From an uncultured Flavobacteriia bacterium (GTDB lineage Bacteria > Bacteroidota > Bacteroidia > Flavobacteriales > Flavobacteriaceae): 7,117 nucleotides of DNA. Under the pieces are notes generated by a model. That model did not search any database and was not told where the DNA came from. It saw nothing but the letters and a program-made list of their open reading frames with translations. The position numbers and the translations under genes are program-made. Every line of letters begins with the position of its first letter. The first letter of the stretch is position 1. Shown here piece after piece: positions 1-6,922 of the stretch. Location: contig CAMLRV010000117.1 of NCBI GenBank assembly GCA_946482495.1, positions 1 to 7,117 of the forward strand, read 5' to 3'.

Positions 1-2070
1 GTTTAAAGAAATAGCTGTTAAAGCTATAATTGGTGTGTCTTTATCAAATTTTCTAATTTCTGCAGTAGCTTCCGTTCCATTGATTCCTGGTAAATGAACA
101 TCCATTAAAACGATATCAAACTTATGTTGTTGCATAGCAATAATGGAATCTTCACCATTGTCAATAATTGTACAAATCATGCCTTTGTTTTCAACCATTT
201 TTTTGGTAATCATTTGGTTGATTTTGTTGTCTTCTACCAATAAAACAGATTTGTTTTTTAAGTTTTCATGTGAAACATCTGGATTAGTTTCAATGCTTGA
301 AATCGTTTTTAAGTCGGATTTTTCAAATTCTAAATCGAAATAAAACTTGGTTCCAACATTTACTTTACTTTCTAAATGTATTTGACTACCAAGTAATTCG
401 ATGATTTTTTTAACAATTGAAAGTCCTAAACCAGTTCCTCCGTAAGTTCTATTAATTTCAACGGAACCTTGCGAAAAACTATCAAAGATGTTTTGAATTT
501 TATCTTCCGGAATTCCAATTCCATTGTCTTCTATAATAAAGTGCAAAGTCGCTTTGTCACCTTTGTCTTCTTTGGTTTTAATAGTTAAACTAACATTTCC
601 ATTTTTACTAAATTTAATAGAATTGTTAATTAAATTGATTAGAATTTGAGACAGTTTTGTAGGGTCACCAATTAGATTTTCGTAGCCTTTGATGTCTAAA
701 TCCAATTTGAAATTAATGTTGTTCTGACTGATAAATCCACTAAACGACTGGTTGATGTTGTTGACCAACTCAATTAAATTGAATTTGATTTTTTCAACAT
801 GAATATTGCTCGATTCTAAACGGTTGATTTCTAAAATGTCATTGATGAAACTCAAAAGATAATTACCAGAAAACTCTAAAGATTTTAAGTAATTCAACTG
901 ACTGGCTTTTGGTTTTTCTTGGAGCAATAAATAGGTAATTCCATTAATGGCATTAAGTGGAGTTCTTAATTCGTGACTCACAGTAGATAAGAATTCAGAT
1001 CTTGCTTTAGAGGCAAATTCTGCTTTTTCTTTTTGTTCGGTTAATTCTTTGTTTTTTTCTTGTAAAAGTTTGTAAGTGAAAGTTCTAATTTTGTTGTTTT
1101 TGTATAAAGAAAAACTCAATAGTGATAAAATTGCAATTAATACAATACTCATGATACTGATTAATCTTGAGAAACGAATTGATTTTAATTGGTCGCTTTT
1201 TTCTTTTTCCAATTTTTCAACAATTTCTAACTGATTGTCGTGTTCTTTTTTATCAATAAGTAATTCTGTATCGGTCTCATCGGAATTGTTTTTAATTTCA
1301 TTTAGAGTTAAATATTCCTTTAAATACGTATTAGATAATTTGTAATCTTCTAACTTTTCGCTAATTATAATTAAGTTGTTAAGAATCTTTTTTCTTGAAA
1401 TACCAACCGAATTCTTTTCAACTAAACCTAATGCTTTTTTAGAATAGTCTAGTGCTTTTTGGTATTCTTCCTGTTGATAGTAAATTTTGCTTAATTGATA
1501 AACAGCCTCGATTTTAGTTGATTCGTTATCGCCATTCGTGTTTGCAATTTTCTTAAAAATGATGATGGCGTCATCTAATTTATTATTTGCTTTTAGTGTT
1601 AAAGCTTTTTGAAGTTCTAATAATGGAAAAGCATCACTTGAATTTATCTCATTATAAATGGAATACGCTTTGTCAAAATACATTTTGGCAATAGTGAAAT
1701 TTCTCTTTTCTAAATATAAAGTCCCTAACGCATAGTTGGTTTTAGCAACTTTTGAAGAAGTAATTTTATTTATTTCGTAATAATTAGAACATTTGATAAA
1801 GTTGATTATCGCATCATTAAAGTTATTATTTTCAAGATATAAACTACCTAAAAAATAATAGCAATCATAAAGTTTTTCATTGTTTTTAGACGCTTTTGAA
1901 TATTGAATTGCTTTTTGAATATATTTTATAGCGTCTTTAGGATTGTATTTTTCTTCAAAAGAATAATTAGCTAGTTCTAAAAAATAATTAATGCTGTCAA
2001 GTTTATTATTCTTACTTTGAGAAAAAGTGAATAGTGTGAAAAATGAAAGTAAGAATAGTAGTTTTTTCAT
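1..2070 (-). CDS. TPR-containing hybrid sensor histidine kinase, C-terminus cut by window edge
   Basis: An open frame of 690 codons with no stop runs off the left edge. It starts with a likely signal peptide (MKKLLFLLSFFTLFTFS, residues 1-17), followed by a helical region of tetratricopeptide-type repeats (about 40-250, for example ALGTLYLEKRNFTIAKMYFDKA), a charged coiled coil (about 271-296), one membrane helix (303-323), and a second short coiled coil. The HisKA domain has the phospho-accepting H366 in SHELRTP. The HATPase has an N-box with N479 and N483, D515 in EDNGIGIP, and GGTGLGL at 544-550. The receiver has E613, D614 and the phospho-acceptor D657 (LMDVHLPG), with T685 near the edge; its conserved Lys and anything beyond, such as an HPt domain, lie outside the window. 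By family, the TPRs face the periplasm and signalling passes from His to Asp inside the cell. The stimulus is unknown. It starts 37 bp after gap and is probably cotranscribed with it, although I see no separate clear promoter or terminator there. Confidence 0.95.
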   Translation of the reverse strand, partial: MKKLLFLLSFFTLFTFSQSKNNKLDSINYFLELANYSFEEKYNPKDAIKYIQKAIQYSKASKNNEKLYDCYYFLGSLYLENNNFNDAIINFIKCSNYYEINKITSSKVAKTNYALGTLYLEKRNFTIAKMYFDKAYSIYNEINSSDAFPLLELQKALTLKANNKLDDAIIIFKKIANTNGDNESTKIEAVYQLSKIYYQQEEYQKALDYSKKALGLVEKNSVGISRKKILNNLIIISEKLEDYKLSNTYLKEYLTLNEIKNNSDETDTELLIDKKEHDNQLEIVEKLEKEKSDQLKSIRFSRLISIMSIVLIAILSLLSFSLYKNNKIRTFTYKLLQEKNKELTEQKEKAEFASKARSEFLSTVSHELRTPLNAINGITYLLLQEKPKASQLNYLKSLEFSGNYLLSFINDILEINRLESSNIHVEKIKFNLIELVNNINQSFSGFISQNNINFKLDLDIKGYENLIGDPTKLSQILINLINNSIKFSKNGNVSLTIKTKEDKGDKATLHFIIEDNGIGIPEDKIQNIFDSFSQGSVEINRTYGGTGLGLSIVKKIIELLGSQIHLESKVNVGTKFYFDLEFEKSDLKTISSIETNPDVSHENLKNKSVLLVEDNKINQMITKKMVENKGMICTIIDNGEDSIIAMQQHKFDIVLMDVHLPGINGTEATAEIRKFDKDTPIIALTAISLN

Positions 2071-2107
2071 TATTTTTATTCAAAACTTTTAATTATTTTG
2101 GCTAAAA

Positions 2108-3115
2108 TTAATGATTTTTTTTCGATAAAAAAAGTATTAAGTCTTTAAGGCGAGACGAATAACCTATTTCATTATCGTACCAGCCTACAATTTTTACCAT
2201 TTTATCTATTACAGAAGTTAATTGCGCATCGAATAAACAAGAATTTGTATTTCCAATTACATCAACAGAAACGATTGGGTCTTCTGTGTAAGCCAGAATG
2301 TTTTTTAATTCGTGCTCTGAAGCTTTTTTAAAAGCTAAATTAATTTCTTCAATAGAAACTTTTCGTTTTACATTAAACGTAATATCAGTTAGTGAACCAT
2401 CTGGTACAGGCACGCGAATTCCACAACCTCCAATTTTACCATCTAATTCGGGAAAAATTTTAGTAATGGCTTTTGCCGCTCCTGTTGTAGTTGGAATGAT
2501 AGATTGCGAAGCACCACGAGCGCGTCTTAAATCTTTATGAGGTTGATCGTGTAAACTTTGATCGGTAGTGTAGGAGTGAACCGTTGTAATATAGGCTTGT
2601 TCAATACCACATAATTCTTGAATTATTTTTAGCATTGGCGCCGCATTATTTGTAGTACAACTTGCATTGGAAATAATGTTTTCGGAACCATCTAAAATAT
2701 GTTCGTTTACACCTAAAACTACGGTTTTGATTTTGTCATCTTCTGGTGGAGCAGATAAAATAACTTTTTTGGCTCCAGCCGTAAGATGTAATTGTGCCGT
2801 TTCAGTAGTTTTGAATTTTCCTGTAGCTTCAATCACAAAGTCAATAACTAATGCTTTCCAAGGTAATTTAGAAATATCACTTTCGTGAAAAAATTGAAAT
2901 TTTATATCGTCAACTATTAACGTCTCGCTCTCAACAGAAACAGTGCGATTTAAAACACCATGAATACTGTCATACTTTACTAAATGACTCATGGTTTTTA
3001 TGTCAGCAATATCATTTATAGCAACAACTTCAATGTTTGGATGATTGAGTAATAATCGGAATAAGTTTCTTCCAATTCTTCCAAAACCATTTATTGCAAT
3101 TCTTGTTTTTTCCAT
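2108..3115 (-). CDS. gap: type I glyceraldehyde-3-phosphate dehydrogenase
   Basis: This 335-residue protein has the usual GAPDH length. It catalyses the reversible, phosphate- and NAD-dependent oxidation of glyceraldehyde 3-phosphate to 1,3-bisphosphoglycerate in the cytoplasm. The Rossmann motif INGFGRIGR is at 8-16. D35 in AINDIAD sits where an acidic residue favours NAD over NADP. The catalytic Cys is C153 (SNASCTTN) and the paired His is H180 (TTVHSYTTDQ). Phosphate-site residues are in SYTTD and in PTTTGAAKA, with R234 in GIRVPVPDGS. WYDNEIGYS closes the catalytic domain. The common second cysteine of SCTTNC is Asn157 here, which some bacterial enzymes tolerate. The start codon lies inside the end of the preceding GNAT gene (25-bp overlap), and the glycine-rich motif begins seven residues in, which supports this start. 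Flavobacteria often carry more than one gap copy, so whether this one is glycolytic or gluconeogenic cannot be decided here. Confidence 0.97.
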   Translation of the reverse strand: MEKTRIAINGFGRIGRNLFRLLLNHPNIEVVAINDIADIKTMSHLVKYDSIHGVLNRTVSVESETLIVDDIKFQFFHESDISKLPWKALVIDFVIEATGKFKTTETAQLHLTAGAKKVILSAPPEDDKIKTVVLGVNEHILDGSENIISNASCTTNNAAPMLKIIQELCGIEQAYITTVHSYTTDQSLHDQPHKDLRRARGASQSIIPTTTGAAKAITKIFPELDGKIGGCGIRVPVPDGSLTDITFNVKRKVSIEEINLAFKKASEHELKNILAYTEDPIVSVDVIGNTNSCLFDAQLTSVIDKMVKIVGWYDNEIGYSSRLKDLILFLSKKNH

Positions 3116-3567
3116 TTAATTTGTATTGCAGATATTAAATTCGATTGTAATTTTTCAGTCGTAATTGTAAAATTACATTTTTTATAAAAATCTAAAGGAG
3201 AAATGTATTTTTCGCCATTTTTTTTAGCATCATTTGAATGATCTATAACCCAACCAAATAATTCTGTTTCGTTGAATTTTATTTTTTCAAGAATTTTTTT
3301 TCCTATTCCTTGATTTTGAAACTCTTTGGAAATTATAATAGCAAACCATTTTTTGTTTTCTCTTTCAAATTTAAAAGCCCAAGCTTTTACTGTATTTCCA
3401 GAGTCTGATATTAGATAATGAAAGCAATTATTCAAATTCTCTAAATAAGAATCAAAATCTTCAACTTTTTTATAATTTAGTTGAATTGGATATTCTTCAT
3501 TCCACAATTTAACTATTTCTAGTTTTTGTTTTTCATTTAAAAACTTAGTTTCAATTGCTTCTTTCAT
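3091..3567 (-). CDS. GNAT-family N-acetyltransferase, substrate unknown
   Basis: This 158-residue protein is of typical GNAT size. The acetyl-CoA pyrophosphate-binding motif is visible as QNQGIGK (84-90), preceded by a beta strand (WFAIIIS, 74-80) and followed by the helix KILEKIKF. Near the end, FYKKCNF (127-133) matches the common GNAT ending FYxKxGF. The middle strand region KAWAFKFERENKKW fits the strands before motif A. The fold implies transfer of acetyl from acetyl-CoA to an amine, but nothing in the sequence identifies the acceptor. Its last 25 bp overlap the start of gap, so the two are probably translated from one mRNA with coupling. It lies 54 bp after lipA. The N-terminal part is poorly conserved, and an inactive or divergent member cannot be ruled out. 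Confidence 0.82.
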   Translation of the reverse strand: MKEAIETKFLNEKQKLEIVKLWNEEYPIQLNYKKVEDFDSYLENLNNCFHYLISDSGNTVKAWAFKFERENKKWFAIIISKEFQNQGIGKKILEKIKFNETELFGWVIDHSNDAKKNGEKYISPLDFYKKCNFTITTEKLQSNLISAIQIKWKKQELQ

Positions 3568-3578
3568 ATTGGTGTTCT

Positions 3579-3612
3579 GTTAGTGCGAATTCTTTTTTCT
3601 AAAATCACTAAC
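3579..3612 (-). repeat. 7-bp inverted repeat between lipA and the GNAT gene
   Basis: GTTAGTG (3579-3585) and CACTAAC (3606-3612) are perfect inverted copies separated by 20 bp. They lie between the lipA stop and the GNAT start. In the minus-strand RNA they could form a hairpin with a large A-rich loop, but no T-run follows, so it does not look like a normal intrinsic terminator. It could be an operator, an mRNA processing or attenuation element, or chance in AT-rich DNA. Confidence 0.3.
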
Positions 3613-3621
3613 TTCTAAATA

Positions 3622-4488
3622 TTAATGAATGTGTTTTTCTGCATGGTAAGAAGAACGAACAAGTGGACCACTTTCCACATGAATGAAACCTAATTCTTTT
3701 CCGATTTTTTCGTATTTTTCAAATTGTTCAGGTGTGATGAATTCTTTAACTGGTAAATGTTTTTTACTTGGTTGTAAATATTGACCAATTGTAACTACAT
3801 CAACTTTTGCGTCTTTTAAATCGTGTAAAGTTTGAATTACTTCTTCTTCTGTTTCACCTAAACCTAACATAATTCCTGATTTGGTACGGTTTAAACCTTG
3901 TTCTTTTAAGTATTTTAAAGCGGCTAAACTTCTGTCGTATTTCGCTTGAATTCTAACTTCACGAGTTAATCTTCTAACGGTTTCAATATTGTGAGAAACT
4001 ACTTCAGGAGCCACTTCGATAATTTTATCTAAGTGTTTTTCACTTCCTTGAAAATCTGGAATTAACGTTTCTAAAGTTGTTTTAGGGTTCATTCTTCGGA
4101 TAGCTTTCACAGTTTCTGCCCAAATAATCGTTCCCATATCTTTTAAGTCGTCTCTATCCACACTTGTAATAACAGCATGTTTGATATTCATGATTTTGAT
4201 AGAACGCGCTACTTTTTCTGGTTCTTCCCAATCCACATTTTCAGGACGTCCTGTTTTTACACCACAAAATCCACATGAACGGGTGCAAATGTTTCCTAAA
4301 ATCATAAAGGTTGCAGTTCCTTCGCCCCAACATTCGCCCATATTCGGACAACTACCAGAAGCACAAATGGTATTTAAATTATATTTATCTACCAAACCTC
4401 TAAGTTCAGTGTATTTTTGTCCAACAGGTAATTTTACACGTAACCATTTTGGTTTCGGAGTCGGTGGAAAAACGCTATCTGTAGCCAT
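3622..4488 (-). CDS. lipA: lipoyl synthase (radical SAM)
   Basis: This 288-residue protein inserts two sulfurs into protein-bound octanoyl groups to make the lipoyl cofactor of pyruvate and 2-oxoglutarate dehydrogenases and the glycine cleavage system, in the cytoplasm. The radical SAM cluster ligands are C68, C72 and C75 (CTRSCGFC). The auxiliary sulfur-donating cluster ligands are C42, C47 and C53 ([12 protein letters not shown]). The C-terminal RSSYHA motif (278-283) provides the serine ligand known for this family. Other hallmarks are SVDRDDL (109-115), TLIPDFQG (141-148), SHNIETV (165-171) and [10 protein letters not shown] (207-216). It is near the usual bacterial length. The ATG is the first after an in-frame TAA three bases before the adjoining codon, so the start is firm. 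A -7 promoter element lies 24 bp upstream. No lipoate ligase or octanoyltransferase gene is in view. Confidence 0.98.
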   Translation of the reverse strand: MATDSVFPPTPKPKWLRVKLPVGQKYTELRGLVDKYNLNTICASGSCPNMGECWGEGTATFMILGNICTRSCGFCGVKTGRPENVDWEEPEKVARSIKIMNIKHAVITSVDRDDLKDMGTIIWAETVKAIRRMNPKTTLETLIPDFQGSEKHLDKIIEVAPEVVSHNIETVRRLTREVRIQAKYDRSLAALKYLKEQGLNRTKSGIMLGLGETEEEVIQTLHDLKDAKVDVVTIGQYLQPSKKHLPVKEFITPEQFEKYEKIGKELGFIHVESGPLVRSSYHAEKHIH

Positions 4489-4512
4489 ATTTTATTCTAA
4501 ATAAATCTGATG

Positions 4513-4520
4513 CAAATATA
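4513..4520 (-). promoter_or_regulatory. -7 promoter element upstream of lipA
   Basis: On the minus strand this reads TATATTTG, an exact match to the Bacteroidota -7 consensus TAnnTTTG, 24 bp before the lipA ATG. The matching -33 TTG is not at the usual spacing: the nearest TTG triplets upstream are 7 and 13 bp away. The call therefore rests on the -7 match and its position, and would give a leader of under about 20 nt. Confidence 0.5.
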
Positions 4521-4600
4521 CGAAACACAAAATCAATAAAATCATATGTTTGGATTATATTTTTTTATGGTAACATATCAATCACTTATACTTAATTGTT

Positions 4601-4623
4601 TTTTGCTCACGCAAAGTTTTTTT
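4601..4623 (+). terminator. small plus-strand hairpin with T7 tract
   Basis: TTTGC (4602-4606), loop TCAC, then GCAAA (4611-4615) forms a five-pair stem, extendable by one U-G pair, followed by seven T residues (4617-4623). On the plus strand this has the shape of a short intrinsic terminator. No plus-strand gene ends here, so it may end a small transcript, block antisense transcription into the tonB-like gene, or be chance. Confidence 0.35.
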
Positions 4624-4636
4624 GTTGTGATTTCAT

Positions 4637-4671
4637 AAAAAATCCACAAAATAAAATGTATTTTGTGGATT
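4637..4671 (-). terminator. intrinsic terminator of the tonB-like gene
   Basis: AATCCACAAAATA (4641-4653) and TATTTTGTGGATT (4659-4671) are perfect 13-bp inverted copies around a 5-bp loop. On the minus strand the stem is followed by a run of six T residues (4637-4642, partly shared with the stem). It starts about 25 bp after the stop codon of the tonB-like gene. This is a typical AT-rich terminator and separates that gene from lipA. Confidence 0.85.
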
Positions 4672-4696
4672 CTAAAATTAAGATTGAGTTGTACTA

Positions 4697-5533
4697 TTAT
4701 TCTTCTATTTCCGTTAAAAGAATTCGTAATGGAAGTCTTTTTTCGCTTCTAACAATTTCACCATTTACTTTTCCAGGTGTCCATTTTTTCTTCATTGATT
4801 TCAATACTCGAATAGCTTCATTTTCTAAGGCTTTATCGCCTTTGCTAATCATTCTGATATCTGTCATAGAACCATCTTTTTCAATTACAAAAACCAAAAC
4901 AATATCTAAAACATCTTTGTTAAATGAAGTTGGAATTTTGTAATTTTCAGCAATAAATGATCTGAACTTATCTATCCCTCCAGGGAAATTTGCTTCTACA
5001 CCAAGTACGCCTTTGTATGGGCTATCATCTGGTTTTGTTCCAGTACCAGTTGTTGGTGTAGTGGGTTTTGTGTCAGTTCCTTTTGGGTCGCCCGTTGGTC
5101 CAGGATTTCCATTTTCAGTTCCATTTGGATTATAAGGAGTTGAATTATCTGGATTTTTTGGTTGTTCAGCAGGTTTAACTGTTGGTTTGTCAACCACTGT
5201 TGGCGCCACATTATTTGGCGTTAAATTTTGTCTTGGATTATCAGTTCCTTTTTTAATAACTGGCTTTGGCTCTTCGACAGGTTTAATAGGAGTTAATTCT
5301 ACAATAGTTACTATTGGTGGTAATTTAGGCTCATCTTTAATTATTGGTTCAGCGTCTGGAGTCGTAAATGAAAATAATCCGATTCCAGCTGCAAGAGCCC
5401 CAAAAGTAATTAGCATGGCTTTGATAGTTGTAGCGTCGCTTTCTTTTCTTAATTGATAAGCGCCATAGGCTTTGTTTCTGTCTTCGAAGGCAATTTCAAG
5501 CCATTTTTCGTTTTGTACGTTGAAGTTTGACAT
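4697..5533 (-). CDS. TonB-family energy transducer
   Basis: This 278-residue protein has the classic TonB layout. The cytoplasmic N-terminus carries the Bacteroidota signature NKAYGAYQLRK (20-30). A single membrane helix (about 36-56, IKAMLITFGALAAGIGLFSF) follows. A long periplasmic linker rich in Pro, Lys, Glu, Thr, Gly and Asn (about 60-170) contains low-complexity GTGTKP/TPTT stretches. The C-terminal TonB domain (about 185-275) includes VIEKDGSMTDI and WTPGKVNGEIVRSEKRLPLRI. By family it couples the proton-motive force, through ExbB/ExbD, to TonB-dependent outer-membrane transporters. No exbB, exbD or receptor gene is in view, so its partner is unknown; Bacteroidota usually encode several such proteins. 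It is followed by a strong hairpin terminator and preceded by a 92-bp gap with an inverted repeat, so it is probably a single-gene unit. Confidence 0.93.
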   Translation of the reverse strand: MSNFNVQNEKWLEIAFEDRNKAYGAYQLRKESDATTIKAMLITFGALAAGIGLFSFTTPDAEPIIKDEPKLPPIVTIVELTPIKPVEEPKPVIKKGTDNPRQNLTPNNVAPTVVDKPTVKPAEQPKNPDNSTPYNPNGTENGNPGPTGDPKGTDTKPTTPTTGTGTKPDDSPYKGVLGVEANFPGGIDKFRSFIAENYKIPTSFNKDVLDIVLVFVIEKDGSMTDIRMISKGDKALENEAIRVLKSMKKKWTPGKVNGEIVRSEKRLPLRILLTEIEE

Positions 5534-5545
5534 AATATATAGTTT

Positions 5546-5580
5546 TTAAGGTTGCTATTTGCGTATAATATAAACCTTAA
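5546..5580 (-). repeat. 8-bp inverted repeat in the leader of the tonB-like gene
   Basis: TTAAGGTT (5546-5553) and AACCTTAA (5573-5580) are perfect inverted copies with a 19-bp spacer, ending 12 bp before the start codon. This could be an operator for a dimeric regulator, or a leader hairpin near the ribosome-loading site. The upstream gap has no exact TAnnTTTG element on the minus strand, so the promoter position is not settled. Confidence 0.4.
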
Positions 5581-5593
5581 TAAAAAATCGTGC

Positions 5594-5627
5594 CAAAAAT
5601 TCAATGAATGAATAATTTTATTGAATT
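5594..5627 (-). terminator. weak candidate terminator of the MFS transporter gene
   Basis: AATTCAAT (5598-5605) and ATTGAATT (5620-5627) form an 8-bp inverted repeat with a 14-bp loop, and the minus strand runs into five T residues. The stem overlaps the stop codon and has only one G-C pair per arm, so termination may be inefficient and the tonB-like gene could be partly read through. Confidence 0.4.
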
Positions 5628-6870
5628 ATTCTGTATAGTCTAGGTCGATATCATGAGTTTCTGCAATGGTTAAAGTCGCGTAAATAGCTAAGATAAATAC
5701 AATTACACCTACAATAATGGCGCTATTTATTACTCCAGAAGTAGGTTTGAAAAGGTCAAATCCAATTAACATCACTGGTAATAATCCACGTACCATATTT
5801 GGTATCGTAGTGGCTGCTGTACTTCGGATATTTGTTCCGAATTGTTCCGCTCCAACTGTTACGAACATTGCCCAATAGCCCGTTCCTAATCCGAACCAAG
5901 CGCAGAAAAAGTAATACGCGTTTTCTGTTTTTGCAAATCCTGAAAGTAATAAAGCAACACCAATTATGGTGAAAAGTATCATGTAAAAAATAGCTTTTTT
6001 TCTTGATTTCAAATAATGAGATAAAAATCCACTGGCAAAATCTCCAGCTGAAATTCCGATGTAACCCCACATAATCGCTTTTCCAGGAACTAAGTTTTCA
6101 ATTCCCATCGCTTCCGCAAATTGATTTGCCATTAGAGCTAAAATTCCAATGCAATACCAAGTGGGTAAACCGATTAAAATACATTTTAGATATTTTATAA
6201 ATCTATCTTTTGAGTTGAAAAGCATGAAAAAATTTCCTTTTTCTACAGATGAATCATGTTCGATGTCTTTGTAAATTCCTGATTCGGAAACACTAACTCT
6301 TAAAATCAGTAAAGCCAATCCTAAAGCGCCACCAATAAAGTAAGAAGTGGTCCATTCTGAAGTCATCTGAACGGTTAATTGCGCTACAACGGCTCCTAAT
6401 AAACCAAATCCTGCTACTATAGAAGTTCCAATGGCACGTAAACTTTTTGGTAAGGATTCGGAAACTAAAGTAATTCCAGCTCCTAATTCACCGGCCAAAC
6501 CAATTCCGGCAATGAAACGTAAAGCAGCATAAATGCCAACAATATTTTCTTGAGGAAATTGAGGTAAAAATCCGCAGGCAATATTGGCTAACGAATACAC
6601 TAAAATGGAACCAAATAATACGGAAAGTCGCCCTTTTTTATCACCTAAAATTCCCCATAAAATTCCTCCAATTAATAAACCAGACATTTGCCAGTTAATG
6701 ATTGTTGTTCCTACTTCGTCTGCGTTTAAACCTAATGAATTTAAACTTGGAACACGAACGATTCCGAAAAGTAATAAATCGTAAATATCAACAAAATAAC
6801 CTAAAGCGGCAATGACAACAGGAATTGAAAAAAGATGTTTTAGTTTTTCAGAAAAAGAAAAGTTTTCCAT
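5626..6870 (-). CDS. major facilitator superfamily transporter
   Basis: This 414-residue inner-membrane protein has about 12 predicted helices (starting near 15, 57, 83, 113, 146, 176, 228, 264, 292, 319, 355 and 382), the standard MFS arrangement of two six-helix halves joined by a polar loop (about 195-225). The MFS motif A is in the loop after helix 2 (GILGDKKGR, 73-81). The helix 4-5 region reads GIGLAGELGAGITLVSESLPKSLRA, and the second half has the related RSTAATTIPNMVRG (349-362). Helix 1 contains D28-x-x-D31, like the paired aspartates of the aromatic acid:H+ symporter subfamily. Proton-coupled uptake of an organic acid or sugar is plausible, but the substrate cannot be read from the sequence. 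It starts 52 bp after the sigma factor gene and has its own -7 element. A weak hairpin overlaps its stop. Confidence 0.9.
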   Translation of the reverse strand: MENFSFSEKLKHLFSIPVVIAALGYFVDIYDLLLFGIVRVPSLNSLGLNADEVGTTIINWQMSGLLIGGILWGILGDKKGRLSVLFGSILVYSLANIACGFLPQFPQENIVGIYAALRFIAGIGLAGELGAGITLVSESLPKSLRAIGTSIVAGFGLLGAVVAQLTVQMTSEWTTSYFIGGALGLALLILRVSVSESGIYKDIEHDSSVEKGNFFMLFNSKDRFIKYLKCILIGLPTWYCIGILALMANQFAEAMGIENLVPGKAIMWGYIGISAGDFASGFLSHYLKSRKKAIFYMILFTIIGVALLLSGFAKTENAYYFFCAWFGLGTGYWAMFVTVGAEQFGTNIRSTAATTIPNMVRGLLPVMLIGFDLFKPTSGVINSAIIVGVIVFILAIYATLTIAETHDIDLDYTE

Positions 6871-6889
6871 TGGTTTTATAAAGTTTTGC

Positions 6890-6897
6890 CAAACCTA
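6890..6897 (-). promoter_or_regulatory. -7 promoter element upstream of the MFS gene
   Basis: The minus strand reads TAGGTTTG, an exact TAnnTTTG match, 19 bp before the transporter ATG. At the expected upstream distance there is TTTTC instead of a -33 TTG, so the -33 half is weak. The element lies between the sigma factor stop and the transporter start and would allow independent transcription with a very short leader. Confidence 0.5.
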
Positions 6898-6922
6898 ATG
6901 AAAATTTTTATGAAGTGAAAAT

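Larger units (their letters stand above)
4489..4696. other. 208-bp intergenic region between the tonB-like gene and lipA
   Basis: This is the longest non-coding stretch in the window. From right to left it holds the hairpin terminator of the tonB-like gene, a small hairpin with a T-run facing the plus strand, a plus-strand TAnnTTTG match, and the lipA -7 element. No gene-sized minus-strand frame is visible. Confidence 0.75.

Noticed and set aside
143..343. Plus-strand reading frame of 66 codons with hydrophobic segments
   Set aside because: It is fully antisense to the receiver domain region of the histidine kinase, whose motifs are intact.
2081..2088. Minus-strand AAGTTTTG as a -7 promoter element for the kinase gene
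   Set aside because: It misses the first T of TAnnTTTG, lies only about 10 bp before the start codon, and has no TTG at the expected upstream spacing.
4596..4943. Plus-strand frame starting in the intergenic gap
   Set aside because: It runs through both hairpin elements and then antisense to the conserved TonB C-terminal domain; its composition resembles no protein family.
4996..5211. Minus-strand frame rich in Gln and Leu inside the tonB-like gene
   Set aside because: It is a shifted frame through the low-complexity linker; the main frame has intact domains on both sides, so this is not a frameshifted gene part.
5756..6070. Minus-strand alternative frame inside the MFS gene
   Set aside because: It overlaps intact transporter helices in the main frame and has no recognisable features.
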